Shown: positions 45,438 to 53,724 of the stretch, one piece after another
How positions within the stretch are numbered: the stretch's first letter is position 1
How the letters are laid out: every line of letters begins with the position of its first letter
Assembly (NCBI GenBank): GCA_965220665.1
Contig: CBDCQQ010000004.1
Location: 558,001-622,000, forward strand
From: JAJDZL01 sp965220665
GTDB taxonomy: Bacteria > Pseudomonadota > Gammaproteobacteria > Arenicellales > JAJDZL01
Length of the DNA: 64,000 nt
Direction: 5' to 3'
The notes under the pieces: generated by a model
What the model saw: only the letters and a program-made list of their open reading frames with translations
What the model was told of the DNA's origin: nothing
Databases searched by the model: none
Position numbers and translations under genes: made by a program

Positions 45438-46700
45438 CTATTTCCTTTTCATCCTGACAGGCAATCGCTTGATTCCACCGACAAAGTTCGACCGAACATA
45501 TTCTGCTTCACCAACAAGTTTGATTGAATCGACGCGTTTGACCAGTTCCTGCAACAGCACACGCAATTCCAGTCGGGCTAACCACATACCCAGGCAGACA
45601 TGAGGACTACCCTGACCAAATGACATGTGCCGATTTGGCGTGCGTCGCAAGTCGAGTTCAAACGGTTTTTCGAACCGACTCTCATCCCGGTTGGCAGATA
45701 TGAACCAATAGACTACCTTGTCGCCTTCTTTCACCTTTTTCCCGTGCAGCTCGAAATCCTCAGTCGCTGTTCGACGAAAATGCATAGTAGGCGAAGCCCA
45801 GCGAATGAACTCCTCCGTTGCAGTCGCCCACAGCCTGTTGTCTGCGTTTTGCAATAATGTAAGCAATTCCGGCTTCATCACCAAAGCGTGCATTGAAGCG
45901 GAAAGGGTATAGCGCGTCGTATCATTTCCTGCCGCCACCAATAGACAGAAAAAGTTTCGAAATTCCGAATCACTAATTACTTCTCCCTGTTCATTTGGCT
46001 GGAGAATCAGATGCAACACACCTTCAGTATCATTTCTTGCAACCTTTTCCTCCATCAGTTGCTTGGCATAACTGTATAGTTCAGCACCTGCCGGGGACCG
46101 AAACGGCATGAATCGAAACTCGTCGGTATCTGCCTTGTCCGGCACATAGTTTGAATACTCAGGATCTGTGTTGGCAATCAACTCATCCCCTTTTGTCACC
46201 AGCCAATCAAGGTCTTGCGCTGGCAGTCCGAGAACCCTACCTAGCATGCGCATTGGCAACTGCCGACTGATCAGAAAAGAAGCATCAAATTCATCATTAG
46301 ATAATGCGCTTTCAAGAATGTCCACGCACAAATCGCGAATCAGAATTTCCAGCTGATCAATGACCTTCTTGGAAAAAGCTTCGTTCACAAGCTTTCGAGT
46401 GGCCGAGTGTTCAGGCGGATCAGTTTCCTGAAATGTTCGTCGCGCAAAGTACTCTTCTCGGCTTTGGTCTTCCATCCGAATCCCGCGAGCGGAACTTAGA
46501 AGCGATGGGTTTCGATTATGCTTCAGGATGTCATCGTATCGAGTCAGGGACCAATAACCCTTGTACTGACCTCCATCACACCACGCCACAGGGTCTTCCC
46601 TGCGCATACGTGAGAAGGTATTGTGAGGAGCGCCATTGATAAACGAGTCATGATCAGACAGGTTCGCGTATCCATCGTCGCTTGGGTGCCAGATTGTCAT
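45438..46700 (-). CDS. Cytochrome P450 monooxygenase
   Basis: A 420 aa soluble bacterial P450. The oxygen-binding I-helix is VAAGNDTTRYTL, the K-helix ExxR is in ATEEFIRW, and the heme Cys is in MSFGQGSPHVCLGMWLARLE. The loop has 11 residues from Phe to the final Gly, one more than the usual FGxGxHxCxG, a length seen in CYP125/CYP142-like enzymes. Substrate unknown. It needs a ferredoxin and reductase; a fused 2Fe-2S/FAD reductase is encoded at 53725, but pairing is speculative. Same strand and close to the GS-like and ADC-like genes. Confidence 0.93.
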   Translation of the reverse strand: MTIWHPSDDGYANLSDHDSFINGAPHNTFSRMRREDPVAWCDGGQYKGYWSLTRYDDILKHNRNPSLLSSARGIRMEDQSREEYFARRTFQETDPPEHSATRKLVNEAFSKKVIDQLEILIRDLCVDILESALSNDEFDASFLISRQLPMRMLGRVLGLPAQDLDWLVTKGDELIANTDPEYSNYVPDKADTDEFRFMPFRSPAGAELYSYAKQLMEEKVARNDTEGVLHLILQPNEQGEVISDSEFRNFFCLLVAAGNDTTRYTLSASMHALVMKPELLTLLQNADNRLWATATEEFIRWASPTMHFRRTATEDFELHGKKVKEGDKVVYWFISANRDESRFEKPFELDLRRTPNRHMSFGQGSPHVCLGMWLARLELRVLLQELVKRVDSIKLVGEAEYVRSNFVGGIKRLPVRMKRK

Positions 46701-46787
46701 GCTGTCTTAACCTCTCAAACCGGGTGAGCAAAATAAAACAAAAATTTCAACCTACAAATTGATTGTTCGACATTTCACAGATTCACT

Positions 46788-47597
46788 TTATCCGATTTCA
46801 GGCAGATTCCGGCGTCTCAATGTGGTACCACTTTTCCACGAAAAAGCAAGTTCGCGCCAGTATCCGGCAATGTACTCGATCGGTTGTAGGCGAGTCAGTT
46901 CTTCCACTGGAGAATCAAATAGTTGCAGCTCAAATTCCCCTGTAAAGGAACGCCCTACTTCTGCCTGATAAGCACTCATGGTTACCAGCTCATCCAGACT
47001 GTCCTCGCCAACGCCTTCAATAGAAGGCATCCACCGATTGTGCAGCATAGGATGGCTATTTACAAATCCTGCATGATCACACTCTTCTGCAATTTCAAAG
47101 GTCGCATGAATAAGCTTGTGGTCATAAGCCGATACACTTGCACCAAATCTGCCGCCTGGCTCAAGTCTGGGCCCAGCCTGTCCGACTGTGATCGGGCGTG
47201 ACATGTAGATTGATGCGAGTTTTTTTGGATAGCCTTGGAAGTGCCCCCGAACCATTGCATAGTCAGAATCAACCCAAATATATACACAGCGAGAGTAAGT
47301 TTTGTTTTGGTACTTACATCTGACTACGACGAACACCTCCATATATTGGCTACGAGCTGGATCAAGAATTTCGCTGTAATCATCTCGACAGTTTTGCCAG
47401 TCAGCCCAAATCACCGCGACGGCACCTGGATGTTCATCAGCGGGCTCAAGATAGTCCGGGAGCAATTCAGCAACGTTTTCAGGCCTTGTCAAATATTCCA
47501 AGGTCAGTGTGGTACCTGAATAGTGCCAAGGAGTATCAGGTACCAGGGAAGATTTACCTGTGGCACTTCGGGGAAACATGAAACCTTTTAGGGACAT
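46788..47597 (-). CDS. Acetoacetate decarboxylase family protein
   Basis: About 269 aa from the ATG at 47597 (a longer frame reaches 47696 but runs into the divergent promoter). The ADC-fold signature is VDSDYAMVRGHFQGYPKKLA, in which the Lys pair corresponds to the Schiff-base and pKa-lowering lysines of acetoacetate decarboxylase, and SRPITVGQAGPRLEPGGRFG follows. ADC-like enzymes also act as decarboxylases or aldolase-dehydratases on other keto acids, so the product name is open. Lies 87 bases before the P450 gene and diverges from the FAH-family hydrolase. Confidence 0.85.
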   Translation of the reverse strand: MSLKGFMFPRSATGKSSLVPDTPWHYSGTTLTLEYLTRPENVAELLPDYLEPADEHPGAVAVIWADWQNCRDDYSEILDPARSQYMEVFVVVRCKYQNKTYSRCVYIWVDSDYAMVRGHFQGYPKKLASIYMSRPITVGQAGPRLEPGGRFGASVSAYDHKLIHATFEIAEECDHAGFVNSHPMLHNRWMPSIEGVGEDSLDELVTMSAYQAEVGRSFTGEFELQLFDSPVEELTRLQPIEYIAGYWRELAFSWKSGTTLRRRNLPEIG

Positions 47598-47697
47598 CAC
47601 AATCACTTCATACTGTTCGATTAGGTCAAGAATGCAAATTATTTTAGGTTGATTGAAGAAGAATTCATTAGCATTATTGGTATGATATGGTGCCATT

Positions 47698-47712
47698 CTG
47701 AACTGAGTTCAG
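47698..47712. promoter_or_regulatory. Palindromic operator candidate in the ADC/FAH divergent region
   Basis: CTGAACTGAGTTCAG is a perfect 15-base palindrome (7+1+7), 32 bases upstream of the FAH-family start. A -10-like TATGAT is at 47681-47686. It is well placed to repress both divergent genes. Confidence 0.55.
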
Positions 47713-47743
47713 TAGGTGAGCCATTATCAACTTCGGAGGAAGT

Positions 47744-48640
47744 ATGAGCGAATATCGTCGAATTCTGTTTGAGGGTTATCCGACAGTAGTGCAGCGACAA
47801 GGGGATGAGCTCGTGGCTGGGGACGGCCGAAGAATCGGAATTGAACATGCGATTCATCTTGCACCTGTAGAACCTCGCAAAATCATCTGTGTGCATCTGA
47901 ACTACAAGAGCCGTGTAGACGAATTTATGACCAAACTTCCACTTACACCCACCTATTTTCATAAACCAGTGACAGCTCTTTGTGGTCATGGAGCGGATAT
48001 CGTTCGGCCAAAGCGTTGCAAATGGTTAAATTATGAAGGTGAAATTGCTATCGTCATTGGTCGATATTGTCGAAACATCAGTCAGGCAGAAGCTGGGGAT
48101 TACATAGCAGGTTACTCAGTTTCAAACGACTATGGCCTCCATGACTTTCGCGATACCGATGCGGGCTCAATGCTGCGGGTGAAGGGTTCCGACACACTAT
48201 GTCCGGTCGGTCCAGCACTGTTAACAGACTGGGACTTTCGAAATAAGCGCATTCGTACCCTGGTTAATGGTGAAATTAAACAAGACGGCAATACGAATGA
48301 AATGAAATGGGACATGCACTATCTCGTCGCAGACATAGCGCGAAACATTACTTTAGAGCCAGGTGATCTGTTACTTTCAGGAACTCCAGCCAATAGTCGA
48401 CCAGTCGAACCGGGCGATGTGGTTACGGTTGAAGTCGAAGGTCTAGGATCTTTAACCAACACCGTCGTAGAAGGCCCAACCGAGATACGAGACGATGTAG
48501 GACACCAGCCTATGACAACAGAAGAAGTGGTATCAACCGCAATGGGTGGAGACTGGGAATTCCGAGGGATTCGAGCACCGCGAGGTCCCGGTTCAGCACA
48601 CTACAAGAGTCGGTTGGAAGACGACTCCGAGTCAAACTGA
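47744..48640 (+). CDS. Fumarylacetoacetate hydrolase (FAH) family enzyme
   Basis: A 298 aa FAH-superfamily protein. The divalent-metal site ExE is in LNYEGEIAIVIGR, with the Asp in SVSNDYGLHDFRD, and typical blocks KIICVHLNYKSR, GSDTLCPVGPALL and LLLSGTPANSRPVEPGDVV. Strong GGAGGA precedes the ATG. Such enzymes hydrolyse fumarylpyruvate or acylpyruvates, or isomerise/decarboxylate in the HpaG route. Given gentisate dioxygenase and a zeta GST in the window, fumarylpyruvate hydrolysis is the favoured role, though HpaG-type chemistry with the HpaD/HpaE-like pair is also possible. Confidence 0.88.
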   Translation: MSEYRRILFEGYPTVVQRQGDELVAGDGRRIGIEHAIHLAPVEPRKIICVHLNYKSRVDEFMTKLPLTPTYFHKPVTALCGHGADIVRPKRCKWLNYEGEIAIVIGRYCRNISQAEAGDYIAGYSVSNDYGLHDFRDTDAGSMLRVKGSDTLCPVGPALLTDWDFRNKRIRTLVNGEIKQDGNTNEMKWDMHYLVADIARNITLEPGDLLLSGTPANSRPVEPGDVVTVEVEGLGSLTNTVVEGPTEIRDDVGHQPMTTEEVVSTAMGGDWEFRGIRAPRGPGSAHYKSRLEDDSESN

Positions 48641-48886
48641 GAACGAATGGGAATTGTAGGTGAAAGCGGTGCCGGAAAATCAGCACCAGCGTTTGCCATA
48701 CTGAATCTGATCAGCAAACCGGGATACTAATCAGGCGGTCGATCTGAATTCGACGGAACTTTGCTATCCGAGGTAAACGAATCCACAATGCAGCAGATTT
48801 GCGGCAACCGAATCAGTATGATTTTTCAAGTTCCAATGATAACGTTGAATTCGGTCCTGAGTATAGGAACTCAGATGGGACGACTT
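48641..48886 (+). pseudogene. OppD/DppD-like ABC ATPase pseudogene
   Basis: Directly after the FAH stop, one frame reads ERMGIVGESGAGKSAPAFAI, then LNLISKPGY, stop, SGGRSEFDGTLLSEV and NRISMIFQVPMITLNSVLS. This is the N-terminal ~80 residues of a peptide-transporter ATPase (DppD/OppD), with Walker A GESGAGKS and the Q-loop IFQ. One in-frame TAA interrupts it and the rest is absent. A family-5 binding protein gene at 62080 is the same transporter class. Confidence 0.8.
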
Positions 48887-48908
48887 ACATCAAAGCAGGG
48901 AGACCCGC

Positions 48909-48942
48909 GTGGGAGATTTGATTCTCCCACACGAGATTTTTT
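48909..48942 (+). terminator. Rho-independent terminator
   Basis: GTGGGAGA, a 6-base loop, TCTCCCAC, then ACGAGA and TTTTTT. Perfect 8-pair stem with a T6 run on the plus strand. It would end transcripts of the FAH gene and the ATPase relic before the convergent BCCT gene. Confidence 0.8.
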
Positions 48943-48987
48943 AGGCTATAGCAGACAACAACTGAAGTTCAGCAGTTGCTGCAATAG

Positions 48988-50640
48988 TCATTCTGCTGCT
49001 GCAGGCGCCGTTTGAGTTGCTGGTTCGACCATTACGGCTGATGAATCCTCGTTCAGAGATTTCACGACACCGTAGGTCATCAGTAACATGATCACACTCA
49101 CTGGCAACGCAGCCGCGATGGATGCTGTCTGCAGTGCACCGAGACCACCGGCAAGAAGAAGAACTGCCGCAACGAATCCCTCCCCGAGACCCCATACAAT
49201 TCGGAACTTCTGTGGCGGGTGATCATCTCCCATGCTGAGCATAGTCGTGATTACCAGAGTTCCGGAGTCCGATGAGGTGATGAACCATGTTGCCAGCAGG
49301 AATGTGGCCAAGGCGGCCATGATCCAATTGAGCCAGTTCAATCCTGTCATCAATTCAATGGTGCCGTAGAGAGCAGCGGGTAAATTCCAGTTTCGGACAA
49401 GCTCTGCGATACCTGCCGTCCCCACTCCGCCTTCAGCAGTCAACTCGATATACATCGCGTTGCCACCGAAGATGCACAGCCAGAAGAATGCCAGCGTCGT
49501 CGGAACGAACATTACACCCACCATGAACTCCCGGATGGTACGTCCCCGACTGATGCGAGCGATGAACATTCCAACGAATGGAGCCCAGGAGATCCACCAG
49601 CCCCAATAGAAGATAGTCCAGCCACCCTGCCAGTCTCGTTCACCGGGACCGTTGAATGTGGTAAATCCCATCGGGATAGCATTCCAGAGATAATCGCCGA
49701 TGGTGGTTATGAAGAATCCCATCAGCCATTGAGCGGGGCCACCGAATAGGAAATACGCCAACAGAACCGCCGACAGCCAGATGTTCCACTCCGAAATAAT
49801 TCGAATTCCTTTCCCAACTCCAGACACGGCCGACAGCGTTGCCACGGCAGAAATCACACCAATCAATATGACCTGCGTGATGACCCCGGGGTCAATTCCA
49901 AACAGGTGGTTGAGACCAGCGGCCATTTGGCTTACGCCGAGACCGAGAGAAGTTGCAACACCGAAGACGGTTCCGAAGACAGCTAACAAATCCACTGCGT
50001 GTCCGACCGGACCGTAGATCCTATCGCCGATGATCGGATACAGTGATGACCTTAATGTCAAGGGTAACTTCTTCCTGAACCCAAAGTACGCCAGGCAAAG
50101 ACCGATCATCACGTAGACTGCCCAGGCGTGGAATCCCCAATGGAAGTAGGTAACTCGCATCGCATGGACAGCGCGCTCCTCATTCATCCCCGTCACCATT
50201 GCCCTGTCAGCAAATGGATTGTTCGGGTAACCCCATGGCTGCGTGTTGTCGAAGTAGAACATTGGCTCCGCGATGCCGAAGAATAGCAAGCCGATACCCA
50301 CTCCAGCCGAGAAAAGCATCGCGAACCACGAGAAGTTGCTAAACTCTGGTTTGGAGTTGTCATCTCCGAGCTTAATTGAACCATGTCGACTGCACATCAG
50401 ATAGATACAAACAAAGAACATGATTACCAAGGCGCTCACGTAGTACCAGTTTAGCGCGGACTCAATCCAGCCTCGGACTGCCGAGTATACGCTGTTCGCG
50501 AATTCCACGTTGAGTGCCGTGAAAACGACGAACACCACGACCATCGCTTTTGACGCGATCCCCATACCAGGGTGGAGACCCTTCCAAATTCCTCCAGTCG
50601 CGACTAAATCTCGAATACTTTTATTATTTTTGTCATTCAT
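48988..50640 (-). CDS. BCCT-family transporter (betaine/carnitine/choline type)
   Basis: A 550 aa membrane protein with 12 predicted segments. The BCCT signature is WGWWISWAPFVGMFIARISR, and LFFGIAEPMFYFDNTQPWGYP is the conserved front part. It imports quaternary ammonium or related zwitterions, with Na+ or H+ or by exchange. It lies at the 3' end of the minus-strand run with MttB-like, M24 and BKACE genes, 347 bases behind gentisate dioxygenase, and may have its own promoter in that gap. The likely substrate class is betaine or carnitine, by family and context. Confidence 0.93.
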   Translation of the reverse strand: MNDKNNKSIRDLVATGGIWKGLHPGMGIASKAMVVVFVVFTALNVEFANSVYSAVRGWIESALNWYYVSALVIMFFVCIYLMCSRHGSIKLGDDNSKPEFSNFSWFAMLFSAGVGIGLLFFGIAEPMFYFDNTQPWGYPNNPFADRAMVTGMNEERAVHAMRVTYFHWGFHAWAVYVMIGLCLAYFGFRKKLPLTLRSSLYPIIGDRIYGPVGHAVDLLAVFGTVFGVATSLGLGVSQMAAGLNHLFGIDPGVITQVILIGVISAVATLSAVSGVGKGIRIISEWNIWLSAVLLAYFLFGGPAQWLMGFFITTIGDYLWNAIPMGFTTFNGPGERDWQGGWTIFYWGWWISWAPFVGMFIARISRGRTIREFMVGVMFVPTTLAFFWLCIFGGNAMYIELTAEGGVGTAGIAELVRNWNLPAALYGTIELMTGLNWLNWIMAALATFLLATWFITSSDSGTLVITTMLSMGDDHPPQKFRIVWGLGEGFVAAVLLLAGGLGALQTASIAAALPVSVIMLLMTYGVVKSLNEDSSAVMVEPATQTAPAAAE

Positions 50641-50986
50641 ACTAACACCTCACAAATTATTGATTCCCTACTGGATGGCGAAAAGTTAGACAGGTTCTGT
50701 TAACATTTCGCTGGAGAAGACAACACAATTGCCGTAGTAGAAGATATTGCTACTATGAATGAGTTGAATTCGACCATCTCAACCATGTTAGAAGTATAAC
50801 GTCATCAGCAGAGATCAAATGCGGCAAAATTTTGCAAGTTGACTAAGTCAATAAAGTAGATAGACAAAGTTAGGCCTAGTCAACCGCAGGACAAGGTTTT
50901 AGTCTGGACAACTGATTGACAGTGATCAATGTACGAAAAATTTACGTCGGCGTCATTTTCATTGGATGGAATATTCGCATCTTTAC
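50641..50986. other. Intergenic region upstream of the BCCT gene
   Basis: About 345 bases with no gene. TTGACTAAGTCAA (50839-50851) is a 13-base palindrome that could be an operator for the BCCT gene. No terminator recognised after gentisate dioxygenase. Confidence 0.4.
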
Positions 50987-52030
50987 CTAATCTTCACCGC
51001 GTTTTTCCCGCCAGAGTCCCAGTTTTTCTTGAACTGGACGATTGGAAAAACTGAAAAGATACGACTCCTCTAAAGGAAAATGACGAACTTCAGTCCAACT
51101 AGGTACAACAAAGGTATCTCGTCGTCGCCATTCGATTGTCTGACCACCAACTTTAGATTTTCCACTCCCCTCCGCAACAGAAAAGACCGTCGCATCCGTT
51201 GACCGATAGGCTTCAGACTCAAATCCCCTCGGTAACAGTTGCATATGAGTTGCCATCGTTGGCATCGCATAGTAACCGGTGACTGGGTTGACGTACCTTG
51301 ATTTCAATCCATGACAAGGGTCCCATTCATCCGCCAGCTTAATTTGCTCCAGTGCTTCGCGAGTCTTCGCAAATGGATAATTGAATACAGGTGATGTTGG
51401 CTGAACCTGCTCATACCCTACTGGCAGCAGACCCGATCCATATCTGGCTAAGGCATCACCGACTGGCCGTGATTGAGGAAACAGATCATCTGGATATTTT
51501 TCAAAAAATGATGCATCCAACATACTCACCAGCGGTATGTCTAATCCATCCAGCCATACCATCGGCTCAGTACTGTCATTGCCGTGATCATGCCAGGTCC
51601 AGGATGGTGTAATCACAAAATCACCTTCTTCCATAATGGTCTTTTCGCCATCTACCGCGGTATAAGCACCGCTTCCTTCAACTATAAACCGAAGCGCGGA
51701 CTGCGAATGGCGGTGAGCAGGTGCAATCTCACCCGGTAGAATCAACTGTAAACCAGCATACAACGAATCAGTAATCTTCGATTCGCCTGGCATGCCTGGA
51801 TTTTCAAGAATCAAAACTCTTCTTTCCGCCTGCTTGGCTGTGATTAAGGATCCTGACTCAAGTATCAGAGGACGTACTTTTTTGTAATCCCAGTGCGCCG
51901 GCTGACAGCGGCTGACCGGAACCGATGTAATCAAACTACTTAAAACAGTCCACAATGGGGCCAAACTATAGTCTGGCAGTCGCTTGTAAAACTCACTTAG
52001 CTCGGGTGTGTCAGGAACAAGCTGTGACAT
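50987..52030 (-). CDS. Gentisate 1,2-dioxygenase (bicupin)
   Basis: Cleaves gentisate between C1 and C2 to maleylpyruvate using Fe(II). The 347 aa bicupin has the N-terminal cupin metal site AHRHSQSALRFIVEGSGAYT with the second His in PSWTWHDHGND, and a C-terminal cupin ending FVVPSWTEVRHFPLE. This layout is specific to gentisate and related 1,2-dioxygenases. The ATG at 52030 is used. It directly follows the PaaA-like oxygenase gene (16 bases), so ring hydroxylation and ring opening may be coupled. Maleylpyruvate would go to the zeta GST at 29681 and the FAH enzyme at 47744. Confidence 0.93.
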   Translation of the reverse strand: MSQLVPDTPELSEFYKRLPDYSLAPLWTVLSSLITSVPVSRCQPAHWDYKKVRPLILESGSLITAKQAERRVLILENPGMPGESKITDSLYAGLQLILPGEIAPAHRHSQSALRFIVEGSGAYTAVDGEKTIMEEGDFVITPSWTWHDHGNDSTEPMVWLDGLDIPLVSMLDASFFEKYPDDLFPQSRPVGDALARYGSGLLPVGYEQVQPTSPVFNYPFAKTREALEQIKLADEWDPCHGLKSRYVNPVTGYYAMPTMATHMQLLPRGFESEAYRSTDATVFSVAEGSGKSKVGGQTIEWRRRDTFVVPSWTEVRHFPLEESYLFSFSNRPVQEKLGLWREKRGED

Positions 52031-52046
52031 CAATTAATTCCCTCAA

Positions 52047-52760
52047 TCAAATGGTAGCAGCCACCTCTGGCAGGCTAAGTCCAAACCGGTTCACAATGAC
52101 TTCCTCAATTCGATTCGCATAATCTTGGGTCATTGCTTCATTGGTACGCTGCTTGATTCCCCATTTTCTATAAATTCGATTGTTCTCTGAATTCGGTCGA
52201 CCGAAAAACTTATGCATCAATGGGTAGTATCGATTCACAACATCCTGCACGGCTTGAAGTCCGGATTCAGTCTGAAGGATTTCTTCAGTGAATTCAAGTC
52301 CGAACTGAACATGAAACTTCTCTTCCGGCATCGTCATTCGTGCCAGTTTCCGTAAAGGAACAAATGTGCAGAGTATGAGGTCTTCAACCTGAATGACCTC
52401 GGCCATATCGGCAAGAATCTTGATCACACAAAACTCAGTCCATGAATTTAAATCAAACTCAAAGATCGACAGCGGCCGCTTGTGCTGGGTGGTCATTCGT
52501 TCCGGCGCAATCTGCATCTTCTCGCCCAATTCGGAGAACCTGACATGGTGACCATATTCTTCCATCGCTACCCTGCACGCCAGCCATTTTGCATAAGGTG
52601 ATGGTGCCAAGGCGACTGCAGGCTCATCAAAAACCTGGGCCCCGTAATACTCGTTCACAGCATGGCTAATTACAATCTTTTCGACTGCGATCCGAAATTC
52701 TTCCGGTCCTGCCAGCAATTCTTCGCAGGTCTGAACTTCACTTCCAGGTGCAATACTCAT
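52047..52760 (-). CDS. PaaA/PaaC-like ferritin-type di-iron oxygenase subunit
   Basis: A 237 aa helical protein of the phenylacetate-CoA epoxidase (PaaA/PaaC) group. Two ExxH motifs ligate the di-iron centre: EEYGHH and EEKFHVQFG. In PaaABCDE several subunits are needed; here only this one, an SDR and a fused reductase are adjacent, which suggests a simpler oxygenase. Relatives hydroxylate or epoxidise aromatic CoA thioesters. Placed between an SDR and gentisate dioxygenase, it is a candidate for making a gentisyl-type product. Substrate and subunit number are unproven. Confidence 0.85.
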   Translation of the reverse strand: MSIAPGSEVQTCEELLAGPEEFRIAVEKIVISHAVNEYYGAQVFDEPAVALAPSPYAKWLACRVAMEEYGHHVRFSELGEKMQIAPERMTTQHKRPLSIFEFDLNSWTEFCVIKILADMAEVIQVEDLILCTFVPLRKLARMTMPEEKFHVQFGLEFTEEILQTESGLQAVQDVVNRYYPLMHKFFGRPNSENNRIYRKWGIKQRTNEAMTQDYANRIEEVIVNRFGLSLPEVAATI

Positions 52761-52774
52761 ATACTTGTCTTCAG

Positions 52775-53722
52775 TTACAGTACCGGTTCACTATTGAATG
52801 ATTCTAGATCAGTAACCAGTTCAGTATAGGCGTCTTCAAAGTGCTCTTTTGCATGTTCTGCCAGACTGTCTGAACTGGCATCTGGTTTCACTACAAATTT
52901 TCTTACAGGCCGAGGTTGGGAAAAGAGAAATACTTCTCTACCACGCACTCCGAACAACTGCCCGGTAATACCCTGCCCCCGATCCGAACACAGCCAGTTG
53001 ACTACCGATGACACATGCTTTGGTTCGATGCGCAAAGCCCTTTCTTTGTACGTTGCCTGCTCTTCGTTTGCGGGAACAATGATTTCCGTAACGCGCGATC
53101 TTGCGAATGGCGCAATAGCATTGACGGAGACCTTGGAGCGGGCAAGATCTAATGCAGCGACACGTGTCAGTCCGATGACACCGTTTTTCGCACTTGCATA
53201 AGCGGATTGGCCGTAATTTCCGTAAAATCCGGCTGTTGACACAATGTTGATTACTCTTCCCCAAGTGTACGGAGCCTCAGGGTTTCCCGCTTTTGCCTGT
53301 TCTCGAAATATAGGAGCAGCCGCCGACAGCACGTGATAATAGCCGGCCAGATTGACTCGAACGACTTCGTCAAAATCTTCCGGTCTGGCTTTGAAAATAA
53401 AGTGGTCCCGCAAAATGGCAGCATTGTTGACAACGATATCGAGTCTGCCCCACTTTTCTTTTGCGAGTGCTACTGCACTCGCAGCTGACTCGGCACTGCC
53501 GATGTCCAAATAGCTACCAACTGCAGATTCTCCGAGTTGATTTGCCGCATCCTCCACAATGTCAGGGTCTGGATTTCTCCCATCAATTTCCCCACCGTTA
53601 TCGACGATGACCACCCGTGCATCTGAATGAACGAAATTTTCAGCAATTGCCTTTCCAATGCCCCGCGCACCGCCAGTAATCAAAGCAACTCTGCCCTCAA
53701 GGGTTTGCGTGTGATGAGACAT
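52775..53722 (-). CDS. Short-chain dehydrogenase/reductase with C-terminal extension
   Basis: A 315 aa SDR. The NAD(P) site is ITGGARGIGKA, the NNAG-like motif is VVNNAAIL, and the catalytic Ser, Tyr and Lys are in NIVSTAGFYGNYGQSAYASA and K. The Rossmann domain ends near residue 240, and about 70 extra residues follow, similar to 3-hydroxyacyl-CoA dehydrogenase modules of peroxisomal-type multifunctional enzymes. The ATG at 53722 is used; the reductase stop is only 2 bases away. It lies 14 bases before the di-iron oxygenase gene. It may oxidise a dihydrodiol or 3-hydroxyacyl-CoA intermediate. Confidence 0.88.
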   Translation of the reverse strand: MSHHTQTLEGRVALITGGARGIGKAIAENFVHSDARVVIVDNGGEIDGRNPDPDIVEDAANQLGESAVGSYLDIGSAESAASAVALAKEKWGRLDIVVNNAAILRDHFIFKARPEDFDEVVRVNLAGYYHVLSAAAPIFREQAKAGNPEAPYTWGRVINIVSTAGFYGNYGQSAYASAKNGVIGLTRVAALDLARSKVSVNAIAPFARSRVTEIIVPANEEQATYKERALRIEPKHVSSVVNWLCSDRGQGITGQLFGVRGREVFLFSQPRPVRKFVVKPDASSDSLAEHAKEHFEDAYTELVTDLESFNSEPVL

Positions 53723-53724
53723 CG

